Part shown: piece after piece, positions 1 to 9,487 of the stretch | Layout: every line of letters starts with the position of its first letter | How positions within the stretch are numbered: the first letter of the stretch is position 1 | Assembly (NCBI GenBank): GCA_947475995.1 | Contig: CANJNI010000005.1 | Location: forward strand, 88,205 to 152,204 | Source: Beijerinckiaceae bacterium | GTDB taxonomy: Bacteria; Pseudomonadota; Alphaproteobacteria; Rhizobiales; Beijerinckiaceae | Reading direction: 5' to 3' | DNA: 64,000 nucleotides | Translations under genes and position numbers: made by a program | Notes under the pieces: model-generated | Databases searched by the model: none | The model's input: only the letters and a program-made list of their open reading frames with translations | What the model was told of the DNA's origin: nothing

Positions 1-3000
1 TCGGTCGTGTTGGCGACCTGATTGCGCAGACGGTCGAGCGCCTGATCGAAGCTGCGTTGCGGCACTTCGAACTTGTTTTCGCGCGCCCGCGTCAGGAAGT
101 CGCTGACGAACGCATCCAGCCACAGATCGTCGGCGCTGCCGGCGCTCCACAGTCCGAAGGCGCCCGACGAGTCCTGCCGCGTCAGCACACGCTCAATGGC
201 ATCGCGCACACGCTGGTCCAGTGCGCTGTCGAGCGCCAGCGCCTCTGTCGAGGCGAGTCGGTTCACATAAAGCAGCGGCATGGCGCGGCTGACGATCTGC
301 TCCGAACAGCCATAGGGATAACGGTCAAGCGCCTGCAGCAGCGCCGCAACGTCGATGGACCCCATGGGCGACACCGCGACCGACACGGCTCCCGTGTTCG
401 GCAGGAAGTCCGCCACCAGATCGCCCGAGAGCGTCACATTCGTGCCGGGCTGAACGGCCCGCACGGTGCGGCGATAGAGATCCGTCGTGCCGGGCTTCAC
501 GTTGAGCGCGAAACTCTGCGTCGCGGTTATGTTCGGTCCCGTCAGCTTGAGATCGATCACAGCCGTGCCGACGCCCGCCGCCGTCACCGGCACGGTGAGA
601 GCCGTGCGGCCATTGGCGTCGAGCTTGAAGGAGCGGCGCAGGGCGTCGACCGGAATCGTCACCGGCCCGCGCACGTCGAGGTCGACCACATAGTCGCCCG
701 ACTGGCCTTCCACATTGTCGATCTGCATGTGGAAGCGAGACTGGTCGCCCAGCGAAAGGAAGCGCGGCAGCGTCGCCTGCACCACCACCGGGTCGCGGAT
801 GATCACGTCCTTCGCGGCGTGTCCGACGCGAGTCTTCGACCAGGCTTCCGCCATCACCCGCACGCTGCCGTTGAAGGCCGGAATTTCGAACGTCACCTGC
901 GCGGTTCCGTCCGCCCCCACCTTCACGACGCCCGAATAACGCGACAATGGCTCCTGTGTGGGAAGGTTTCCTTCAAGGCCCGCGCCTGCTGCGTCGCCGC
1001 CGGAGCGGATCGCCCCGCGCGCGCCCTGCATGCCGTCGATCAGCAATCCGTAAAGATCGCGAATTTCGGTCGAGAGCTGACGCTGGCCGAAGAAGAATTC
1101 GCTCGGGTTTGGCGTCTCGTATCCGGTGAGATTGAGAATGCCGATATCGACTGCCGCGACCGTCACATAGGCCTCTTCGCCCGGCGTCAGTCCGGCGAGC
1201 GTCACGGGAATCGCGAAGGGTCGGCGCGGCTCGATCTTGTCCGGTGTATTGATCGACACTGTGAGTTTTCGCGCATCCTGATCAATGCCGAACCATGCAA
1301 GGCCGAGCGCCCGGCCAGGCATGCGCCGCGCCGCCTGATCGAGCGGACGATGCGCAATCGCAACCGCATAGGCGCCCGCGCCCCAGTCGGCCTTCACCGG
1401 AACCGAGACTTCGTTGTCGCCGGTCTTCACGTCCTGCACGACGAGTTCGCTCAGCTTGTCGCCTATGATCGCCACCGACGCCTTGCCGTCGAAGCGCGAC
1501 GCGATGCGCAGCTTCATGGTTTCGCCCGCGCGGTAATCCTGCTTGTCGAGCGAGACTTCCAGAAGGTCCGGAGTTTCGGCCGTCGAGTCGCCCGACCAGC
1601 CCACGTCGAACGTGATCGCGGTCGGCTGGTCATTGCCGTCGTCGGAGCGCAGTTCGAGCCGATGCGCGCCCCAGCCCACGGCTGCCGCAATCTTCGCAGG
1701 TTGCGCGGCGTCGATGTCGATGCGGCCATCCGCGATCCGGCGCGAGGACTTGATGCGCTCGTAGCCCCAGCGGCCATCGGAATTGTACCACTGGTAATTT
1801 GTGCTCATGCGGTAGAGCGTCCATTGAACGCCCTTGCGCGCACCGCGCTGACCGTTGCTGTTGACAGCCGCCACGTCGAACGTCGCTGTCGCGCCGTCAG
1901 ACAATTCGTCGAAATTCTTCTTGACCGCGATGACGCCGGTATTGGGACGCACCGGAATGGTCAGCGTGCGCTCAACGGCGCGCCCGCCCGGCTCGCCGAC
2001 GCGCAGCACGATATGCGCCTCGACGGGACGCGGCGCGGTGAATTCCGGAATCTGCACCGTGATCGTCGCGCGCCCGCGCGCATCCGTGGTGGCGGGCTCC
2101 TCAAGTTCGTTCTTCACGGACTCGAAAGCTTCGTCTTCAAGTCCGACGCTGTAGCCCGAGAGTCCCGGCACCACGTCCTCGTCCGTCGTGCGGATCGTCA
2201 CGTCGCCGGTGATTTCGAGGTTGGAGCCGGGCGCGCCGTACAGATAACGCGCATCAGCCTGAATGGTGACGGTCTGGCCCGAACGCGCTGCCTCCTCGAC
2301 CGCCTTGATGGTGAAATCGAGACGTTCGGGAATGTAGTCTTCGACCAGAAAGCTTGTTTCTCCCACCGACGGGCTCTTCGGATCCGCATAGGCCAGGACC
2401 CGCCATGTGCCGGTCGCCACGTTCGGCAGCAGATTGACCGACCATGCGCGACCGCCGAGGCCCTGATCCTCGACCAGCGCGCGCTTGTAATCGACGCCGT
2501 CCGGGCGCTTCACCACGAGGGTCAGCGGCAGGCTCGACACCGACGCTCCGCGGGCGTCACGCAATTGCGCGGTGACGTTCACGGTCTCTCCCGAGCGGTA
2601 GACGCCACGCTCGGCATAGACGAACGCGTCCAGCGCCTTCGCGGTCGTGCGTCCCTTCACGCCGCGATCGGTGAGGTCGAACGGCGTCTGTGCGACGTCA
2701 AGGAAATTGTAATCCTCGTTCTTGTTGTTGGCGACCACGAGGCCCGGCGCCATGCCGGCGGCGCCGCGCGACAGGCCGGGGTCGAATTTCACATGGCCTG
2801 CGGCATCCGTCGTCCGCGTGGCCAGCACTTCATTGTTCCGCGCGATCAGCCGCACTTCGATGTTGGAAAGCGGCGCGGCGCTGGCGAGCGAACGCACCAG
2901 CACATGCACGCCGTCATCGCCTGAAAAAGCCGTCAGCCCGAGGTCGGAAACAACGAACCATTGCGTGGCGTTGTTGCCGTAAAAATCATCGTCGTTGTTG

Positions 3001-4187
3001 TCGATCCCGGCGCTGATCGGCTTCTCGCCGGACTTCGCGGCCATCACATAGACGCCGGGCTCCAGCGTCTTCACGGCGTCAAGAACCGGGAATGCGGTCG
3101 TCACGTCCTTGTTGAGTTCGCTCTTGACGTCGAGGACCCCCGACCAGACCTTCACGCCCTTCTCGGTGATGAACTCGCGCAGGCGGTACGTGCCCATCTG
3201 GGCGAGGAAATCCTCCGACCGGACGGTGGGAACCAGATTGCGGTCGCCGATGCGCAGCACATCGACCGCGATCTTGTCTGTGTTGACCGATACGACCGGG
3301 ACACCTTCCTGTCCGACGCGCGGCAGGACATAATTCTTGCCGGTAAAACGCACCTGCGGCGAGCGGTCCCGCACATAGATTTCATAGTCGGCGGACTTCA
3401 ACAGGCTTTCACCGACCGATGATGGCAGGCCTGCGCGCACCACGATGGCGTAGCGCTCGCCGTGCTTCAGCCCTTCGACGCAAAGCTGCTGGTCTTCCGC
3501 CGTGATGGCGGCGTTCGCCGCGCCCGAGACCGCCACGAAGGGCGCGAAATCCACCTTGCCGCGCTGCAGCGGTTCGGAGAACTGGTAGCAGACGCGCGGC
3601 GAGGCGGAATCGCTGTCCACCTTGTAGTCGAGAAGACGGAAACCGTATTCGGCGCGAAGGTTTTCGTAAGTCCGACGCAGCGTCACGTTGTCGTTTCGCT
3701 CAAGGCTCGCCTTGTAGGCGTTCAGCGCCAGCCGCCACATCGAGCGGCGCGAATAGATTTCGCCAAGGAAAGAAAGCGCCGCCGCCTCGTCATTGCGGGC
3801 CGTGGCGCGGTTGTAGGACGTGAAGGCCGCCGCAGAGGCCAGCTCATACATAATGTAGGAATCGTTGGCGCCGAGTTGGGCTGTCCCGAAAGCCGCGCGT
3901 GCATACAGCAGCCAGGCGGCCGGATCGCGCGGGGCAGCCGTGACGGCGGCCGATGCCGGACGCAGCGCATTGCGGGGCGAGGAGCGTTGCAGCGCCTGCG
4001 CGGCGTCGCGTTTCCAGTCATCGACGCTGCGGGTCGAGAAAACTGTCGCCGTATCCTTGCGCAACTGCTCTTCAAGCCGGATGACGTCGCTCGTCAGATC
4101 CTCTCGCACATAGGACTTCTGCGCGTAGGCGGATGTGGCCGCCAGAAGCATCGCGCCGGCGAAAAGGGAACGGGCGAAGTTGCGCAT
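1..4187 (-). CDS. Alpha-2-macroglobulin family protein, C-terminus cut by the window edge
   Basis: Large secreted bacterial alpha-2-macroglobulin, a YfhM-like protease trap of the periplasm. The ATG at 4187 begins a signal peptide (MRNFARSLFAGAMLLAATSA, then YAQK). About 1395 codons are visible before the frame runs off position 1, so the C-terminus is missing. The thioester motif reads YPYGCSEQ, with the cysteine near residue 1294 (codon 308-306). E. coli YfhM uses CLEQ, so the serine is a mild variant. The last visible residues, FEVPQRSFDQALDRLRNQ, fit the thioester domain. In this family the thioester captures an attacking protease. The gene is often followed by pbpC (penicillin-binding protein 1C), which would lie outside the window. 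Family identity is firm. The fine domain order (MG1-MG10, bait region) was not mapped. Confidence 0.9.
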   Translation of the reverse strand, partial: MRNFARSLFAGAMLLAATSAYAQKSYVREDLTSDVIRLEEQLRKDTATVFSTRSVDDWKRDAAQALQRSSPRNALRPASAAVTAAPRDPAAWLLYARAAFGTAQLGANDSYIMYELASAAAFTSYNRATARNDEAAALSFLGEIYSRRSMWRLALNAYKASLERNDNVTLRRTYENLRAEYGFRLLDYKVDSDSASPRVCYQFSEPLQRGKVDFAPFVAVSGAANAAITAEDQQLCVEGLKHGERYAIVVRAGLPSSVGESLLKSADYEIYVRDRSPQVRFTGKNYVLPRVGQEGVPVVSVNTDKIAVDVLRIGDRNLVPTVRSEDFLAQMGTYRLREFITEKGVKVWSGVLDVKSELNKDVTTAFPVLDAVKTLEPGVYVMAAKSGEKPISAGIDNNDDDFYGNNATQWFVVSDLGLTAFSGDDGVHVLVRSLASAAPLSNIEVRLIARNNEVLATRTTDAAGHVKFDPGLSRGAAGMAPGLVVANNKNEDYNFLDVAQTPFDLTDRGVKGRTTAKALDAFVYAERGVYRSGETVNVTAQLRDARGASVSSLPLTLVVKRPDGVDYKRALVEDQGLGGRAWSVNLLPNVATGTWRVLAYADPKSPSVGETSFLVEDYIPERLDFTIKAVEEAARSGQTVTIQADARYLYGAPGSNLEITGDVTIRTTDEDVVPGLSGYSVGLEDEAFESVKNELEEPATTDARGRATITVQIPEFTAPRPVEAHIVLRVGEPGGRAVERTLTIPVRPNTGVIAVKKNFDELSDGATATFDVAAVNSNGQRGARKGVQWTLYRMSTNYQWYNSDGRWGYERIKSSRRIADGRIDIDAAQPAKIAAAVGWGAHRLELRSDDGNDQPTAITFDVGWSGDSTAETPDLLEVSLDKQDYRAGETMKLRIASRFDGKASVAIIGDKLSELVVQDVKTGDNEVSVPVKADWGAGAYAVAIAHRPLDQAARRMPGRALGLAWFGIDQDARKLTVSINTPDKIEPRRPFAIPVTLAGLTPGEEAYVTVAAVDIGILNLTGYETPNPSEFFFGQRQLSTEIRDLYGLLIDGMQGARGAIRSGGDAAGAGLEGNLPTQEPLSRYSGVVKVGADGTAQVTFEIPAFNGSVRVMAEAWSKTRVGHAAKDVIIRDPVVVQATLPRFLSLGDQSRFHMQIDNVEGQSGDYVVDLDVRGPVTIPVDALRRSFKLDANGRTALTVPVTAAGVGTAVIDLKLTGPNITATQSFALNVKPGTTDLYRRTVRAVQPGTNVTLSGDLVADFLPNTGAVSVAVSPMGSIDVAALLQALDRYPYGCSEQIVSRAMPLLYVNRLASTEALALDSALDQRVRDAIERVLTRQDSSGAFGLWSAGSADDLWLDAFVSDFLTRARENKFEVPQRSFDQALDRLRNQVANTT

Positions 4188-4369
4188 AAGCGCCTCCAGT
4201 CTTTGAGGGATATTATTGCCCCTGAATTCAGGCAGACTGCCATATTCCGCAGGAGTCGAGAACACGTCTTCCGGTCAACAGGGCGATACCGCTGCAATTT
4301 GATCCATAATGCCTCTTTCGGGCGGGGCGGATTTTCGCAATGATGCCGGACTGACCGACGGGGGAACTC

Positions 4370-5821
4370 ATGCGCCTGCATCTCTGGCTGACCGTAGCGT
4401 CCGTGGCGCTGGCTCCTCTCGCACCTGGCGCCGCCGTGGCGCAAGCGCCTGCTCAGGCCCCTGCGCCTGCTCAGGCCCCCGTGCCTGCAGCGGACCCAGC
4501 TTTCGAGGCATCAAAGGCCGCCTTTGACGCGCTTTCCGAGGCGGAGCGCCGCGCCGTTCAGGAGGCGCTCGTGTGGACAGGCGACTACAAGGGCACCGTC
4601 GATGGCGGCTTCGGCCGCATGACCCGCGAGGCCATCATCGCTTACGCCAGGCGCGCCAAACTTCCCGCCGACGGCACGCTCGACCAGAAGGGCCGAGCAG
4701 CCCTCGTCGCATCAGGCCTGAAGGCGCGCGAGGCTGCGCAATTCAAACCCGTCACGGAAGCGAAATCTGGCGTCACCATCGGCATTCCGCAGAAGCTTTT
4801 CCCGAAAGTTACGCCCGGACAGGCCGGCGCTCGCTACGCAACGGCGGACGGAGCCGCCACGCTGGACGTCTTCGCCGCGCCCGACAGCGGCAACGACCTT
4901 GCCGCCATGTTCGACAAGCTGAAGGCCGACAGCCCCGGCCGCAAGGTCACCTATCGCGTCCAGCGCCCGGACTTTTTTGTCGTCAGCGGCGATGCGGGCG
5001 GAAAGACGTTCTCCACACGCGTCGCAAAAGGCGTCGCCAGGGATGCGCCCGTGCTGCGCGGCTATACGCTCGCCTATCCGGCGCAGCAGCGCGCGACGTT
5101 CGACACGATCAACATCGCGATCGCCAATTCGTTCAACCCGTTCGGACCCGTGCAGGTCGCGGCCGCGCCTGCAGCCGGCGGCGCGCAATCGAACCGCCCT
5201 GCCGGTCCGGCGCCCTCCGCCCCGCCGGTCGTGCAGGCGAAGCCGACGCTCGTCGCAACCGCCATTGCAGTTGCGCCTGGCAAGGCCGTGAGCGTGCTGG
5301 CGTCCCGCGCCTGCGCCGATCCGCAGGTCGGCGGCCGCAAGGCGACGCTCTCGCCGCAAGCAGGACCCGACGGCCTGGCTCTCTTCGACGTTCCCGGACT
5401 CAGCGCTCCAGCCCTGTCGCCCGCCGCCCATGCTGTCGGCGCGGCGGTCGTTCTGCAACAGGCCGCCCGCAGCGGAAATCCGCCCAGCGAACTTCTGGTC
5501 GCGCCCGGCGATCTGGCGGGCGATGCAGGCTCGCCGCGCGTCTTTGCGCCGCTTCAGGGTGGCTCGAACGGCGCGCCGGTGTTTTCCCGCAGCGGGGCGC
5601 TTGTGGGCCTGACGGCTGCGCCGGGGTCGGCGCCGCGTCTGGTGGCCGGGGTGGTTCCGGCCGCCTCAAGGTCCATGGTGGGTCCGGAAGCTCTCCGGGC
5701 GTTCCTGCAGGCGGCGGGCGTCGCCCCGGCTCCCGTTGTGGCCGGCACGGGCGAGAAATCAGCAGGCGAGATCGCCGCAGCGGCCCGCGCTTCCATCCTG
5801 CCTGTGGTCTGCACCCTCTAG
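4370..5821 (+). CDS. Secreted protein with peptidoglycan-binding-like and degenerate trypsin-like domains
   Basis: A 483-aa exported protein. Signal peptide at residues 1-24, then a short Ala-Gln-Ala-Pro repeat (25-41) that looks like a linker. Residues 50-115 resemble a peptidoglycan-binding repeat, with LVWTGDYKGTVDGGFGRMT followed by an AYARR..LPADGTLD pattern. After a variable middle, residues 295-450 follow a trypsin/HtrA layout: DGLALFDVPG near 334 corresponds to the catalytic-Asp strand, and GSNGAPVF at 398-405 corresponds to GNSGGPVF. The nucleophile position is Asn400, and the usual NHV histidine region reads ASRAC (311-315). The triad therefore looks destroyed. Divergent from the macroglobulin gene, with a 182-bp shared upstream region. 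Probably a non-catalytic envelope protein. The protease-fold assignment is an inference from motif layout. Confidence 0.7.
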   Translation: MRLHLWLTVASVALAPLAPGAAVAQAPAQAPAPAQAPVPAADPAFEASKAAFDALSEAERRAVQEALVWTGDYKGTVDGGFGRMTREAIIAYARRAKLPADGTLDQKGRAALVASGLKAREAAQFKPVTEAKSGVTIGIPQKLFPKVTPGQAGARYATADGAATLDVFAAPDSGNDLAAMFDKLKADSPGRKVTYRVQRPDFFVVSGDAGGKTFSTRVAKGVARDAPVLRGYTLAYPAQQRATFDTINIAIANSFNPFGPVQVAAAPAAGGAQSNRPAGPAPSAPPVVQAKPTLVATAIAVAPGKAVSVLASRACADPQVGGRKATLSPQAGPDGLALFDVPGLSAPALSPAAHAVGAAVVLQQAARSGNPPSELLVAPGDLAGDAGSPRVFAPLQGGSNGAPVFSRSGALVGLTAAPGSAPRLVAGVVPAASRSMVGPEALRAFLQAAGVAPAPVVAGTGEKSAGEIAAAARASILPVVCTL

Positions 5822-5882
5822 GCCGGGTTGCGGTTCCGGCGCAGGACCTTCATAAGGCCTGCAGCTCAATCGACATAGCCGC

Positions 5883-6929
5883 ATGAACCAGCACATTCCC
5901 GGCAAGCCTGCGGGCGAGCCTGCTCCCGAACAGCCCGCCGCAAATCCTTCAAGGCGCTGGGTCAAGCTGCTCGCCGGGCTTGTCAGTCTGCTGATCCTCG
6001 GCATCTCGGCCTATGTGGTCGCCAAAACGCTCGCTTCGATCAACTGGGCGGACCTGCGCATCGCCATCCAGAAGACCAGCATGGAGCAATTCGCGATTGC
6101 GTCGGTTTTCGCACTGCTCTCGTTCCTTGCGTGGACCGGCTATGATTATCTGGCCGTGCGGCAGCTCGGACTGAATGTGCGCTACCGCATCGCCGCGCTG
6201 GCGGCGTTTGCCTGCTATTCGATCGCCAATACGCTGGGCTTTGCGCTTGCAACCGGCGGCACCGTGCGGTTCTGGATCTACACGCAGAACCATGTGCCGC
6301 CCCGCCGGGTCGCGAGCCTGATCGTGATCGCCAGCGCCAATTACTGGCTCGGCTCGACCTTCGTTCTGGGCGCGGCCATGGTGCTGCGGTCGCGTGAACT
6401 TGCTTCCATCGCGCATCTGCACGCCTCCGTCAGCCTGCTGATCGGCGTCGGCATGCTCCTGTCTCTGGTCGCCTATGTTGTCTGGGTTTCGACCGCCCAC
6501 CGGCGCATGACCATACAGGGCGTAACCCTGGAATTGCCCGGACTGAAGATCACGCTGGCGCAGCTTGCGGTCGGGACGATCGACATATTGTGCGCCTCTG
6601 CGGTGCTTTATGCGCTTTTGCCTGAAGGTCATGGCCTTCAGTTCTTCACCTATGCGGCCATCTATCAGGCGGCGAGCCTGCTCGGCATCGCCAGCAATGT
6701 GCCGGGCGGTTTCGGGCCGTTTGAGGCGACGATGCTGCAGGCGATTCCCGGCGTGGCGGCGGAAGCCTTGCTGGCCTCCCTGCTGCTGTTTCGGGTCGTC
6801 TATTATCTGATCCCGTTCCTGCTCGGCCTGGCGCTGGTGGGCGCGCACGAGGCGTTGCGCCACTGGAAGGCCTTGCGCTCGGCGATGCGCAAGGCGGACA
6901 TCGGCGATGAAAGCCAGCCCGGGCTCTGA
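5883..6929 (+). CDS. YbhN / lysylphosphatidylglycerol-synthase-TM family membrane protein
   Basis: A 348-aa polytopic inner-membrane protein of the UPF0104 family, which shares its fold with the flippase part of MprF. About eight hydrophobic segments are visible, the first at residues 27-48 (LLAGLVSLLILGISAYVVAK). The family signature near residue 275 reads NVPGGFGPFEATML, matching the conserved N-PGG-G-FE pattern. It lacks the C-terminal synthase domain of full MprF proteins, so lysyl transfer is not expected. Members are linked to lipid or lipid-linked substrate movement, but the substrate is unknown. Its TGA ends one base before the last codon of the convergent ppk2 gene. It lies 61 bp after the preceding secreted-protein gene and may share its transcript. 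Confidence 0.85.
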   Translation: MNQHIPGKPAGEPAPEQPAANPSRRWVKLLAGLVSLLILGISAYVVAKTLASINWADLRIAIQKTSMEQFAIASVFALLSFLAWTGYDYLAVRQLGLNVRYRIAALAAFACYSIANTLGFALATGGTVRFWIYTQNHVPPRRVASLIVIASANYWLGSTFVLGAAMVLRSRELASIAHLHASVSLLIGVGMLLSLVAYVVWVSTAHRRMTIQGVTLELPGLKITLAQLAVGTIDILCASAVLYALLPEGHGLQFFTYAAIYQAASLLGIASNVPGGFGPFEATMLQAIPGVAAEALLASLLLFRVVYYLIPFLLGLALVGAHEALRHWKALRSAMRKADIGDESQPGL

Positions 6930-7829
6930 TCAGCTTTCCCCGCCTTCGGCCAGAAAGGCCGGCGCAGAAATCACGATCCCCTTGTCGCTCTCGCCGATCG
7001 AAGAATTCTTTTCTCCATATGGCAATTGACGCAGGATGTGCCGGATCGCCTCGATGCGCGTGCGGCGCTTGTCATTGGCCTTGATGATGGACCAGGGCGC
7101 TTCCGATCCGTCCGTCATCGCGAGCATCTTCTCGTAGGCGAGCGAATAGTCGTTCCATTTCTCGATGGCCTTGAAGTCGAGATCGGACAGCTTCCAGCGC
7201 TTCAGCGGATCGTGCCAGCGCGCATGCAGGCGCTTCATCTGCATTTCAGGCCCGATGGACAGGAAGATCTTGATGATCCGGATGCCATCGCGCGCCAGCA
7301 TGGCCTCGATGCCGGGCGTTTCGTTCAGGAAAGTGTCCGTCTGTTCGGGGGTGCAGAAGCCGAACACGCGCTCGACGCCGGCGCGATTGTACCAGGAGCG
7401 GTCGAACACCGCGATTTCGCCGCGCGGCGGCATGTGCGCCACATAGCGCTGATAATACCATTGGCGCGCTTCCACATCGGTGGGCTTCGGCAGCGCCACG
7501 ATGCGGGCATTGCGCGGATTGAGATGTTCGGTCAGCCGCTGGATGGCGCCGCCCTTGCCGGCTGCGTCGCGTCCCTCGAACACGATGGCGACGCGCTGTC
7601 CTTCGCGCTTCACCCAGTCGAGCATCTTCAGCAGTTCGATCTGAAGCCGGTGCAGTTCCTTGTCGTAGGGCTTGCGTTTGAGCTTGCGCTTGTGCGGATA
7701 GCCGCCGGACCGGAACGCCTTCTGGTCGATCCACTCGGGCAGTTCCTTGGCGTGAATGTCGAAGACCGGTTGCGGCGGCTCCTGCGTCTCCGGTGTCTTT
7801 TCCTTCGGCGGCCTGGGCGCTTTTGTCAT
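6930..7829 (-). CDS. ppk2: Polyphosphate kinase 2 (PPK2)
   Basis: A 299-aa cytoplasmic enzyme that reversibly moves phosphate between polyphosphate and nucleoside di/triphosphates. The Walker A motif is GRDAAGKGG (residues 86-94, Lys92). The Walker B/lid segment is FDRSWYNRAGVE, beginning near 142. The SDLDFKAIEKWNDYS segment further on is also typical of PPK2. The length fits a single-domain class I enzyme, with a charged N-terminal extension rich in Lys and Pro (1-20). The start at 7829 is the first ATG of the frame and sits about 100 bp from the divergent histidine kinase gene. The end abuts the ybhN-like stop, leaving no room for a separate terminator. Confidence 0.93.
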   Translation of the reverse strand: MTKAPRPPKEKTPETQEPPQPVFDIHAKELPEWIDQKAFRSGGYPHKRKLKRKPYDKELHRLQIELLKMLDWVKREGQRVAIVFEGRDAAGKGGAIQRLTEHLNPRNARIVALPKPTDVEARQWYYQRYVAHMPPRGEIAVFDRSWYNRAGVERVFGFCTPEQTDTFLNETPGIEAMLARDGIRIIKIFLSIGPEMQMKRLHARWHDPLKRWKLSDLDFKAIEKWNDYSLAYEKMLAMTDGSEAPWSIIKANDKRRTRIEAIRHILRQLPYGEKNSSIGESDKGIVISAPAFLAEGGES

Positions 7830-7928
7830 CGGTCTGTCATCCGTTTATGAGCCAGAATGGGCTTTTTCGACGTCATCGGCAAGATGCGCTAGGAAGCCGG
7901 CGGCGCGATTCAAAACCCTTGGAGCCCG

Positions 7929-8954
7929 ATGGAAATCGATCCCGATATGGTCTCCCTTGTCATTGGGGCGATGCTGGACCCGGTGGTGGTGCTCGACGAC
8001 GCCGACCGCGTGGTCGCTTTCAACAGTCCTGCCCGGTCCATCTATCCTGCGCTGGCGCGCGGCGAGGCGCTCGTCCGCATCATCCGCTCGCCGGTCGTGC
8101 TGGACGCCGTTGCGGCGGTTCGGGCTTCCGGTCAGGCGCAGAACGTGTCGCTGCTGGAACGCCTGCCGGTCGAACGGCTGTTCGACGTCCACGCCGGCCC
8201 GATCCGCGACGGCGTCAGGCTGTTCGTCGCTCTCACGCTGCACGATCTGACAGAGGCGCGCCGCGTCGAGCAGATGCGCGTCGATTTCGTCGCCAACGCC
8301 AGCCACGAATTGCGCACCCCGCTCGCCTCGCTTCTGGGTTTTGTCGAAACCCTGCAGGGTCCGGCGCGCGACGACGAGAAGGCGCGCGGGCGCTTCCTCG
8401 ACATCATGCGCGAACAGGCGCGGCGCATGGCGCGGCTGGTGGACGATCTGCTGTCGCTCTCCCGGATCGAGCAGAACCAGCATGTTCGGCCCGAAACGCC
8501 GGTTGATCTGGCCGCCATCGTGCGCGGCGTGAACGATACGCTTGGACCGTCCGCGCGCGACGAGGGCATAGAACTGGCGATCGACGCCCCTGCTCCGGCT
8601 ATGCTGCGGGGCGACCGCGACGAATTGATTAGAGTCGCAGAGAATCTCGTCGAGAACGCCCTGAAATACGGGGCGGACGCTGAACGCAAGCGCGTCGACG
8701 TGAAGGTGGTCGGGTCAGGGCCGGATATTGTGCTGTCGGTGCGCGATTATGGTCGCGGCATCGCCCAGGAGCATCTCCCGCGCCTGACCGAGCGATTTTA
8801 CCGGGTGGATGCAGGCCAGAGCCGGGCGCGCGGCGGCACCGGGCTGGGTCTGGCGATCGTCAAGCATATCGTGATGCGCCACCGGGGCAGGCTGCGGATT
8901 GAGAGCAGACCGGGCGAAGGCGCGTTGTTTGAAGTATCGTTTCCGGCGCTCTGA
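7929..8954 (+). CDS. PhoR-like sensor histidine kinase without membrane segments
   Basis: A 341-aa histidine kinase. A PAS-like domain spans residues 8-105. The H-box FVANASHELRTP carries phospho-acceptor His126, and the wording around it (ASLLGFVETLQGPARDD) is typical of PhoR. The ATPase has an N-box NLVENALKYG near 235, G1 RDYGRGI near 275 and G2 GGTGLGLAIVKH near 305. PhoR kinases normally begin with a membrane segment and lie next to phoB or pst genes. Here the protein starts directly at the PAS domain and is flanked by ppk2 and gcrA, with no response regulator in the window. Neighbouring ppk2 makes a link to phosphate metabolism attractive but unproven. The ATG at 7929 follows GGAGCCCG. 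Confidence 0.85.
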   Translation: MEIDPDMVSLVIGAMLDPVVVLDDADRVVAFNSPARSIYPALARGEALVRIIRSPVVLDAVAAVRASGQAQNVSLLERLPVERLFDVHAGPIRDGVRLFVALTLHDLTEARRVEQMRVDFVANASHELRTPLASLLGFVETLQGPARDDEKARGRFLDIMREQARRMARLVDDLLSLSRIEQNQHVRPETPVDLAAIVRGVNDTLGPSARDEGIELAIDAPAPAMLRGDRDELIRVAENLVENALKYGADAERKRVDVKVVGSGPDIVLSVRDYGRGIAQEHLPRLTERFYRVDAGQSRARGGTGLGLAIVKHIVMRHRGRLRIESRPGEGALFEVSFPAL

Positions 8955-8956
8955 AC

Positions 8957-9487
8957 TCAGGCGGTGCGCTGCATCCGGCGTTCCCGCTCGCGTTCGCGAC
9001 GGCGGTCCTGCGCTGGCTGGTAGGCGAGGCGGGAATGATAGGTGCAGTAGGACTCGCCGATGGTCGACTTGCCGCCGCAATAGCGGAATTCCGACGTCGC
9101 CGGATCGCCCAGAGGCCAGCGGCACATGGCTTCCTTGAGTTCCATGATCGTGACCCGTTCCGACATCGGAAGCAGGACTTCCTCGATCGGCTTCTGGATC
9201 GGAACCGCATCATGGATGCGCGGCGCGAAGGCGAGCGCGGTATTGCCGCGCACGATGGGGGCCGAGGCCCGCGGGGTGGAATTGCGGTGACTGCGCGCCT
9301 GCGGACGCGGACGGGGCTGCGCCTGGGCCGGAGCCTTGACGCGGCCCGACAGGCCGAGGCGGTGAACCTTGCCGATGACGGCGTTGCGGGTGATGCCATT
9401 GGCGAGTTCGCCGGCGATCTGACTGGCGCTCATGCCGTCCAGCCACATTTTTTTGAGCAGTTCAACGCGTTCGTCGTTCCAGGACAT
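8957..9487 (-). CDS. gcrA: GcrA cell-cycle regulator
   Basis: A 176-aa GcrA, the alphaproteobacterial sigma70-associated factor that activates promoters carrying CcrM-methylated GANTC sites. The N-terminal helix-turn-helix reads SWNDERVELLKKMWLDGMSA followed by SQIAGEL and a TRNAVIGKVHRLGLSGR segment (residues 2-50). A basic Pro/Ala/Gln linker follows (51-75). The C-terminal sigma-binding region has CRWPLGDP and the YCGGKS...YCTYH cysteine cluster near 120-150. The tail is very rich in Arg and Glu. The start at 9487 is preceded by GGAGGA. It ends two bases after the convergent histidine kinase stop. Confidence 0.95.
   Translation of the reverse strand: MSWNDERVELLKKMWLDGMSASQIAGELANGITRNAVIGKVHRLGLSGRVKAPAQAQPRPRPQARSHRNSTPRASAPIVRGNTALAFAPRIHDAVPIQKPIEEVLLPMSERVTIMELKEAMCRWPLGDPATSEFRYCGGKSTIGESYCTYHSRLAYQPAQDRRRERERERRMQRTA

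Noticed and set aside
57..2924. Long plus-strand open frame antisense to the macroglobulin gene
   Set aside because: Its protein is a run of Arg, His and Ala with no domain pattern. The minus frame has a signal peptide, a thioester motif and family sequence, so the plus frame is a high-GC shadow.
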